From assembly GCA_013139905.1 (NCBI GenBank), contig WSZW01000008.1, positions 1-33,438 of the forward strand: DNA of 33,438 nucleotides. The letters are read 5' to 3'. Within the stretch, counting starts at the first letter, position 1, and the number at the start of each line of letters is the position of its first letter. Below are positions 28,655 to 33,438 of this stretch, one piece after another. Made by a program: the position numbers and the translations under genes. The notes beneath the pieces were generated by a model that ran no database searches, had not been told where the DNA came from, and saw nothing but the letters and a program-made list of their open reading frames with translations. The stretch is from an archaeon. Its GTDB lineage: Archaea > EX4484-52 > B79-G9.

Positions 28655-30763
28655 ATGGCAGTAACAGATATTAGGGATATATATCGTGGTCCTGGCACAG
28701 GCCCAGGTGCTCCAGTTAGTCCTATTAGAGAACATGTTGAAAAAAGGACGTATGATAAACCAAAAGTAACTCGTGGTCGAGATCCAAGAGCAAGAATCAG
28801 AATAAAGCGACGCGTAGTCACTTCAATAAAACAATTACCCACGTCTAAACAGGTGTTGTTTGTAAAAAGAGAAGCTACTCGGGTACATCAAGAAATTAAA
28901 AAACAAACACGTAAAATCCCAACACTTCAAGACATTGGTATGGCGGGATACAAGTATGGTAAAGCACACCCCAATTCTGCCAGATTGATATATAACGCAC
29001 TTGATGCACAGGCCAAGATCATCCGAAAGATTGTTCCAAAGGAAGCGGGGATTCCAGTCGGAAAAGCAATGTTTGCATTTTCAGATGGTGCAATAAAAGG
29101 CATTAGAAACGAACCGGTTAAAACACTGGCATTCTTTGCATTGCCAGGGGTTGCCGGAGTAGCTATAAAAGGAGCAAGATACATTCCTATTGCAAGCAAA
29201 ATGGTTAAATCAGAAAAGGCCATGAAAGCCGCCTCACATATATTTAATTTGGCATATACTCATAATGTTTTCACACGGGTAAATGCTCCCGTGCTTGGTT
29301 CGTATAAAGACGGCAAGACCACAGAAACACGTGAAACCTTACCTGATGGTTCTATAAGAGTAACTACAAAAACCGAACAGATCCCAGTAATGCGAAAACC
29401 AACATTAAGCGAAAAATCTGAACGGCTGGGTTATATATTTTCAACCGAAGCAGCCCCCATAGTGGGTGGTGCAAAGGTAGCATCTAGTATAAGCAAAGTT
29501 AAATTTGATAAACTAAGCCGAACCGCAAAACCAACAATTAAAACCACCTTTGAAACCATCGGTAAAGTCACAAAAGCCAAAGCACAAACATTGAAAACAA
29601 AAGCAAGCGCATCAAAAAATAGATTTAATCAAATTAGAAAACAAAAACTGCCTTCAAAACAAGTACGATTATTCAAAAAAATAAGATCTAAAGAGGTGGA
29701 GTTAATCTTTGAGTCAAATCCATCTAAAAGAACAAAACTAGGAAACGAATTAAAATCATTGAATCGGCAGATACAAAAGGAAGTATCGAAATCTGAATCA
29801 GTAATTAGTCTTAAACTTCAAAATAAAAGAGTTGAATTGTTAAAAACCACAAGTGTATCAAAGACAAGAACAATAAAAAAAGAAATATCACTATTAGAAA
29901 AACAATTATATAAATCCAGAACACCGACCTTGAATCGTATTTTAAATGCTCATAGAAAATTCCTAGCAGATGAAACTGGAACGTTATTACCAGAAATGAA
30001 ACCAGTTGTAATACCAATACCAAAAAAAGCAAAAGTTCAAACTGTAACAACACAAGAGCATATAAAACCACTCACGGAACAGCTAAATAAGATACAGGTT
30101 GCTACAAAAATAAATCTTGATATTAAGCCAAAAAAGGTAACAAAATTATCAACCGTTTCTGATCTACCTAGTGGAACTATAAAGATTAGCACAATTGAAT
30201 CACAATTAAAAGTACAAGCAAAGATGCCAGGACCACTTATAAAACAAGTGAGATCAATTAAAACAGATATAAAAAAGTTTAATTTGGTGACTTCTGAGGT
30301 AAAAACAAGCGTGGTTAAGTTAAACAAGATGAAAAACGAAGTTAAAGGACTAAAAGGCAAATCTAAACAGTTATTATCTAACAGGATAAGAGCATTTGAA
30401 AGAGTTATAAACAATCAATATAAAAACAGAGAAAAGATATCAATTAGAATAATTAGAAACATTAAAACATACAAAGCATCTAAAGTTTATAAAGAATATT
30501 TAGCGTCGGTTAAACCAGCCATCAAACAAAAAGTGGTTACGAAACCAAAGGTAATAACAAAAATAAAAGTAGTTACTAAACCGAAAGTTAAACCAAAACC
30601 CAAACCTAAAGTTAAACCGGTGCCAGTTCCTAAAATACTACCTGTACGTGTTCCTATAAAACGAAAAGTAAAACCAAAAAAGAAAAAGAAAATGACTAGC
30701 GCACAGTATAGAGACTGGTTTGTAAATAACGAAATTCCAACACTAAAATCATTGTATGGATGA
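28655..30763 (+). CDS. Large lysine-rich coiled-coil protein, possible genome-binding core protein
   Basis: 702 residues with about one fifth lysine. A small Gly/Ala-rich hydrophobic stretch at about 150-175 (AFFALPGVAGVAIKGA) might touch membrane. Residues about 290-620 are predicted helices and coiled coils (KSLNRQIQKEVSKSES, KSKQLLSNRIRAFERVI). Residues 625-680 are a low-complexity KPKV/KPKP tract, then KKKKKMTSAQYRDWF. The charge suits binding of nucleic acid in the virion core or a tape-measure-like part. No enzyme motif. The C-terminal tract is repetitive and may vary between relatives. Confidence 0.7.
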   Translation: MAVTDIRDIYRGPGTGPGAPVSPIREHVEKRTYDKPKVTRGRDPRARIRIKRRVVTSIKQLPTSKQVLFVKREATRVHQEIKKQTRKIPTLQDIGMAGYKYGKAHPNSARLIYNALDAQAKIIRKIVPKEAGIPVGKAMFAFSDGAIKGIRNEPVKTLAFFALPGVAGVAIKGARYIPIASKMVKSEKAMKAASHIFNLAYTHNVFTRVNAPVLGSYKDGKTTETRETLPDGSIRVTTKTEQIPVMRKPTLSEKSERLGYIFSTEAAPIVGGAKVASSISKVKFDKLSRTAKPTIKTTFETIGKVTKAKAQTLKTKASASKNRFNQIRKQKLPSKQVRLFKKIRSKEVELIFESNPSKRTKLGNELKSLNRQIQKEVSKSESVISLKLQNKRVELLKTTSVSKTRTIKKEISLLEKQLYKSRTPTLNRILNAHRKFLADETGTLLPEMKPVVIPIPKKAKVQTVTTQEHIKPLTEQLNKIQVATKINLDIKPKKVTKLSTVSDLPSGTIKISTIESQLKVQAKMPGPLIKQVRSIKTDIKKFNLVTSEVKTSVVKLNKMKNEVKGLKGKSKQLLSNRIRAFERVINNQYKNREKISIRIIRNIKTYKASKVYKEYLASVKPAIKQKVVTKPKVITKIKVVTKPKVKPKPKPKVKPVPVPKILPVRVPIKRKVKPKKKKKMTSAQYRDWFVNNEIPTLKSLYG

Positions 30764-30776
30764 GGATGTGATATTA

Positions 30777-30929
30777 ATGGTTAAGAGAACAAAAAGACTT
30801 AGCAAGTATTATGTAACTACTAAACTTTCAACTAAATCAAGACAGTTAGATCATGACGATGCAAAAATGCTGAGAACAGCCATAAAGATGAGAAATCCAA
30901 AGGCCGTTGTTAATATTACCAGGGCCTAA
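30777..30929 (+). CDS. Small basic protein
   Basis: 50 residues (MVKRTKRLSKYY...). GAGGATGTGAT precedes the ATG. Shares the MVKR start, size and charge with the protein at 2394, and each follows a structural gene; possible paralogs, weakly supported. Confidence 0.5.
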   Translation: MVKRTKRLSKYYVTTKLSTKSRQLDHDDAKMLRTAIKMRNPKAVVNITRA

Positions 30930-30933
30930 TATC

Positions 30934-31161
30934 ATGGCTAAAAAGTTCATCAAAAAGGCAGCCTTGAAGAAAGGAGCATTAAGTAGACAACTTGGAATAC
31001 CTGAAAAAGATAATATACCATCCACTCTGCTTGAGAAGATCCGTAAAACTGAGATTGGTAAAATATGTAAAAATCCCACAAAGTCGGGCAGGCAAGAGAT
31101 CAAAGTCACAAAAAAGCTAAAAAATCGAGCGGTCTTAGCACTTACAATGAAACGCTTCTGA
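30934..31161 (+). CDS. Conserved phage-type small basic protein
   Basis: 75 residues from the ATG at 30934. The pattern FIKKAALKKGALSRQLGIPE...LLEKIRKTEIG...KNPT...VTKKLKNRAVLALTMKRF is a known small protein type of tailed phages and archaeal elements, often encoded near capsid genes; function unknown. The start lies after the previous stop by four bases. Last gene of the rightward run, converging with the minus-strand cluster. Confidence 0.7.
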   Translation: MAKKFIKKAALKKGALSRQLGIPEKDNIPSTLLEKIRKTEIGKICKNPTKSGRQEIKVTKKLKNRAVLALTMKRF

Positions 31162-31215
31162 ATCGTGCGCCGAACATATGGGGTATTTGTGCTTAAAACA
31201 TAGCTTGGCACATAG

Positions 31216-31548
31216 TCACATTAATCCCGTGTGTTGAAACATATTTTGTCCGGTGAATATTGAACATATGTTGCTTACAGTAGCAGTAATTCCATAACCG
31301 ATAACTACAATTTTAATAATGTTCCACGCAAAGTTATAATTGGTGATTAGTTTTGTCCTGCAATACCAAGCCCATAATATGAACAGCAATTTTACAATGA
31401 AAAGTAAGTATATGCCATTCTCGAAGTTTAGGATCAAGGCAGGAACTGTACTCGATTCATAACCTCCAGATTGTATGGCATAATATGTGGTTGTAGTATC
31501 ACCAACCACATAAAACAGAAACATAAAAAAAATATCTTTTGTAATCAT
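31216..31548 (-). CDS. DUF5658-like membrane protein
   Basis: 110 residues with three or four transmembrane helices. The N-terminal VVGDTTTTYYAIQSGGYESS resembles the D-TT...GG-E motif of DUF5658 archaeal membrane proteins, with N-P replaced by TVP. Last gene of the minus-strand cluster; starts three bases after the previous stop. Function unknown. Confidence 0.6.
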   Translation of the reverse strand: MITKDIFFMFLFYVVGDTTTTYYAIQSGGYESSTVPALILNFENGIYLLFIVKLLFILWAWYCRTKLITNYNFAWNIIKIVVIGYGITATVSNICSIFTGQNMFQHTGLM

Positions 31549-31551
31549 AGA

Positions 31552-31689
31552 TTAAAAAAGCCCATAAAACCTAAAAATTAAATATGTGATGCCACAACCA
31601 AATAGAACCGCCCATGCACCACATTCATATTCGTTCATATAAAACTTATGATTTTTTGATACACCATATAACGTGTCTGTTTTTCGCAT
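31552..31689 (-). CDS. Small membrane protein
   Basis: 45 residues with one C-terminal membrane helix (GAWAVLFGCGITYLIFRFYGLF). A double ATG (31692 and 31689) and GAAGAG precede it. Overlaps the next ORF upstream. Confidence 0.45.
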   Translation of the reverse strand: MRKTDTLYGVSKNHKFYMNEYECGAWAVLFGCGITYLIFRFYGLF

Positions 31690-31741
31690 CATCTCTTCGC
31701 CTTAACGATCTGTTCCTTTTACCGATTGTTCCAAATGCCAT
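31646..31741 (-). CDS. Possible Arg-rich microprotein
   Basis: 31 residues (MAFGTIGKRNRSLRRRDD...) with an ideal GGTGAT site five bases before its ATG, better than that of the overlapping gene at 31552. It overlaps that gene by 44 bases in another frame. Either a small basic peptide or a leader enabling coupled translation. Confidence 0.35.
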   Translation of the reverse strand: MAFGTIGKRNRSLRRRDDAKNRHVIWCIKKS

Positions 31742-31755
31742 GTAATATCACCGAC

Positions 31756-31968
31756 TCATACATATGTATCAAAACAGACGCCTTTGGTTTTGTTTTTAGG
31801 TACAATACCAATAATATCTCTGAGTTCAGCAATCTCTTTGTTTTCAATGGTTGTTTTTTTCCTTGAATATTTGAATGGCTCATTCAGTGTATTATCTATA
31901 CGAGCAATCAAGTCTTCGTAATACTCAATCCGTTCTTCAAGTGTATCCAGTCGTTCTAATATACTCAT
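31756..31968 (-). CDS. Coiled-coil protein
   Basis: 70 residues; the N-terminal half is a strong coiled coil (ILERLDTLEERIEYYEDLIARID). GGTGG precedes the ATG. Overlaps the stop of the upstream gene by four bases. Function unknown. Confidence 0.6.
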   Translation of the reverse strand: MSILERLDTLEERIEYYEDLIARIDNTLNEPFKYSRKKTTIENKEIAELRDIIGIVPKNKTKGVCFDTYV

Positions 31969-32156
31969 TTTATACCACCTGTGGTTTTCTTATATGGGCA
32001 TCCGTTGCAAGTATACGGCATAGTATTTAAGATTACATGTGATGCACCTGGCAAGGCACACACCCCGGCTGCAATATTCATAAACGAATATTCAAATACT
32101 TCATTACATCTCTGCTTTTTCCACCTGTTGAGCCAGTGGTTTTTATTGTCTGCCAT
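31965..32156 (-). CDS. Small cysteine-containing protein
   Basis: 63 residues with a basic start (NRWKKQRCNEVF), a hydrophobic middle, and CNGCPYK near the end; Cys17, Cys33, Cys50 and Cys53 could form a metal site. GGTGG nine bases before the ATG. Confidence 0.55.
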   Translation of the reverse strand: MADNKNHWLNRWKKQRCNEVFEYSFMNIAAGVCALPGASHVILNTMPYTCNGCPYKKTTGGIK

Positions 32157-32157
32157 T

Positions 32158-32259
32158 TCATGCCACCATGCCCATTACAGCACCAATAACCAACCATGTG
32201 CCCATACTAAACGAAACCCACACCGTTAACCCCTGCTGTGGTGTCATTCTTATATTCAT
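32158..32259 (-). CDS. Single-helix membrane microprotein
   Basis: 33 residues with one membrane helix (TVWVSFSMGTWLVIGAVMGM). GAGGTGGGG is about six bases before its ATG, within the end of the upstream gene. Confidence 0.5.
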   Translation of the reverse strand: MNIRMTPQQGLTVWVSFSMGTWLVIGAVMGMVA

Positions 32260-32382
32260 TTACATCCCCACCTCTAACAACACACCTTCAAGCTCATTCG
32301 GATCGTATGCATGTACGATTTTATCTATAAGTATTTCGGCCTGTTCAAACAGTTCTTCATTTGTCAGTTGTTTATAGTTCAT
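32260..32382 (-). CDS. Small acidic protein
   Basis: 40 residues (YKQLTNEELFEQAEILIDKIV), helical and acidic, a pattern like short phage helix proteins. GGTGA six bases before the ATG. Its 3' end encodes the next ribosome site. Confidence 0.5.
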   Translation of the reverse strand: MNYKQLTNEELFEQAEILIDKIVHAYDPNELEGVLLEVGM

Positions 32383-32509
32383 TTCATTTCACCTTTTTTT
32401 TACCAATTGTTGTCCAATTAGATTTACCCCGGTGACAGCCGGAGGATAAGAAACTGTCGTCGTGGGCTCTAAGGAATTAGTGGGGCTGTAGTAGCCCGGT
32501 TAATCGCGA
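32383..32509 (-). other. GC-richer gap with hairpins, possible structured RNA
   Basis: No start codon or gene on the minus strand. Inverted repeats GACAG/CTGTC (about 32432-32458) and GGGCT/AGCCC (about 32484-32498) stand out in GC content from the surroundings. It lies between two minus-strand genes and might be a leader, terminator/antiterminator or small RNA. Confidence 0.3.
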
Positions 32510-32647
32510 TTACTCTTTGATTTGCACCTCGTTCTGGATGGTCATCTTTCTACATTCTTTACAAATCCATCTCTGGACTTTACCGGATGCTCTATAATCC
32601 CATCCAGCCTTTACCATCTTTTCGGATTGACAGTGTTTACATTTCAT
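32510..32647 (-). CDS. Zinc-ribbon protein (transposase/InsA-like ribbon)
   Basis: 45 residues: CKHCQSEKMVKAGW...GKVQRWICKECRKM, the two-CxxC ribbon with RW typical of InsA and similar DNA-binding ribbons. First gene of the minus-strand cluster; leaderless start after a TATA box. Probably a regulator; no transposase partner is present. Confidence 0.65.
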   Translation of the reverse strand: MKCKHCQSEKMVKAGWDYRASGKVQRWICKECRKMTIQNEVQIKE

Positions 32648-32740
32648 CAACTTATATAAGGTATGTAAGGTATATAATACTTTCGCTTAAATCCAATACT
32701 ATAAAAAACTATTTATGATATTATCAACACATAATATACA
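32648..32740. promoter_or_regulatory. Divergent promoter region
   Basis: A minus-strand TATA (GTATTATATA, reverse of 32671-32680) lies 28 bases before the start at 32647, and a plus-strand TATA-like TATTTATGAT (32709-32719) lies about 26 bases before 32741. An extra CTTATATAAG palindrome (32651-32660) next to the minus start could bind a repressor. Confidence 0.5.
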
Positions 32741-33438
32741 ATGACAATTTTACGATACTTTTTATTTATAGCTGTATTATTATTTTTAGTTTTACCGGTG
32801 AGTGCATTTGAAGATACATTCCAGGATTATCCCAGTGGTGATTATTCAGATGAATGGTATACCGATGAATATGTAACTCCAGGACATGGATTAGATGTGT
32901 ATCATGATATATTCACAAATGGTGGAACATATTCACGTTGTTTTAGGATTGGAGTAGATAACGACCCGTGGAGTAGTTCAGAGTTTGTCCAGCTTTGGCA
33001 TTATACTCCTAGTGTTAGTAATTACTGGGCTGCAAATTTTAGATATTTACATACATATTCAAATGCTGCCGGTGATAAAGAACAACAGAAGCTAAATGTG
33101 TATTTTTATGATATAGATGGGTATCAGCTATTTTATCATAGTTTTATCACTAGTAACACAACGTTCCAATATGCTCCAAACTATGGATCGTCTGGTTTGT
33201 TTGAGTGGTTAAGAGATTCAGGTTCTAACCAAGTTACTTTAAGGGTGAATGGTGTAGATCAAGGCGTAGTTGGTTCTGCATCAAAACAAATGGCATATAT
33301 TTCATTTCGGATAGATCATGGATATGTAGCCACCGGTGATGATCAAACATCGTGGATGTATATTGATGACGTAACATCTGGTGGTAATATAGTTGGTATA
33401 GGAACAGAATCAACAACACATACAGTAACAGAGGCGTT
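32741..33438 (+). CDS. Secreted surface protein, 3' end outside window
   Basis: At least 232 residues. Signal peptide (LRYFLFIAVLLFLVLPVSAFE), then a beta-sandwich region with Tyr/Trp/Asp-rich strands (FRIGVDNDPW, MYIDDVTSGG), like the LamG/DUF2341-associated domain of archaeal surface proteins and of the giant protein at 17484. No stop before the window end. In content it would join naturally to the beta-sandwich gene at base 1 if the replicon is circular. Confidence 0.75.
   Translation, partial: MTILRYFLFIAVLLFLVLPVSAFEDTFQDYPSGDYSDEWYTDEYVTPGHGLDVYHDIFTNGGTYSRCFRIGVDNDPWSSSEFVQLWHYTPSVSNYWAANFRYLHTYSNAAGDKEQQKLNVYFYDIDGYQLFYHSFITSNTTFQYAPNYGSSGLFEWLRDSGSNQVTLRVNGVDQGVVGSASKQMAYISFRIDHGYVATGDDQTSWMYIDDVTSGGNIVGIGTESTTHTVTEA

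Noticed and set aside
32510..32647. Insertion sequence (InsA-like)
   Set aside because: Only a zinc-ribbon is present; no transposase catalytic gene and no terminal inverted repeats.

Overview
The window looks like most or all of the genome of an archaeal virus or virus-like plasmid (about 33 kb, AT-rich). Three things suggest archaea. Many genes have a TATA-like box 24-28 bases before the start codon, which fits leaderless transcripts. Shine-Dalgarno sites are mostly of the GGTGA/GGAGG type. Several protein families (DUF2341, PKD and CarboxypepD-like surface domains, DUF927, AbrB) are common in methanogen-type euryarchaea and their elements. Two short two-helix membrane proteins (23141 and 23855) resemble the coat proteins of spindle-shaped or pleomorphic archaeal viruses. 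The host cannot be named from sequence alone; an anaerobic methanogen or relative is an inference.

Layout. 1-2543: end of a surface protein gene plus membrane proteins. 2804-3568: a small serine recombinase and a zinc-finger protein. 3571-11925: the most unusual part, an array of 16 related, foldable elements (R1-R16) separating 15 units (C1-C15) of one to three very small genes (mostly zinc-ribbon, small membrane, coiled-coil or winged-helix proteins, plus one protein with an orphan glycyl-radical domain). 12020-14943: replication module with an AbrB-like regulator, a DUF927 helicase-like ATPase, an iteron cluster that is a good origin candidate, and a winged-helix protein. 14954-17359: small accessory genes and an FkbM-type methyltransferase. 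17484-24124: virion surface and coat genes. 24299-27484: regulator, unknown proteins and a packaging-type ATPase. 27636-31161: membrane proteins, a 702-residue basic protein and small basic proteins. 31216-32647: a minus-strand cluster of small genes. 32741-end: a secreted protein gene cut by the window edge.

Main proposal. The 3.5-12 kb region behaves like an integron-style gene-cassette array. Each element has outer arms (ATGCAT or AGGGGTC/GACCCCT) and inner arms (AGTCA/TGACT) around variable, covarying hairpins, the same logic as bacterial attC sites. Outer arms often mismatch within an element. They match between the left and right ends of the same cassette wherever both ends can be typed, as expected if cassettes circularise and insert by recombination inside the element. 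The only recombinase seen is a serine recombinase just upstream, not an integron-type tyrosine integrase. If that pairing is real, this would be a distinct cassette system carried by an archaeal virus.
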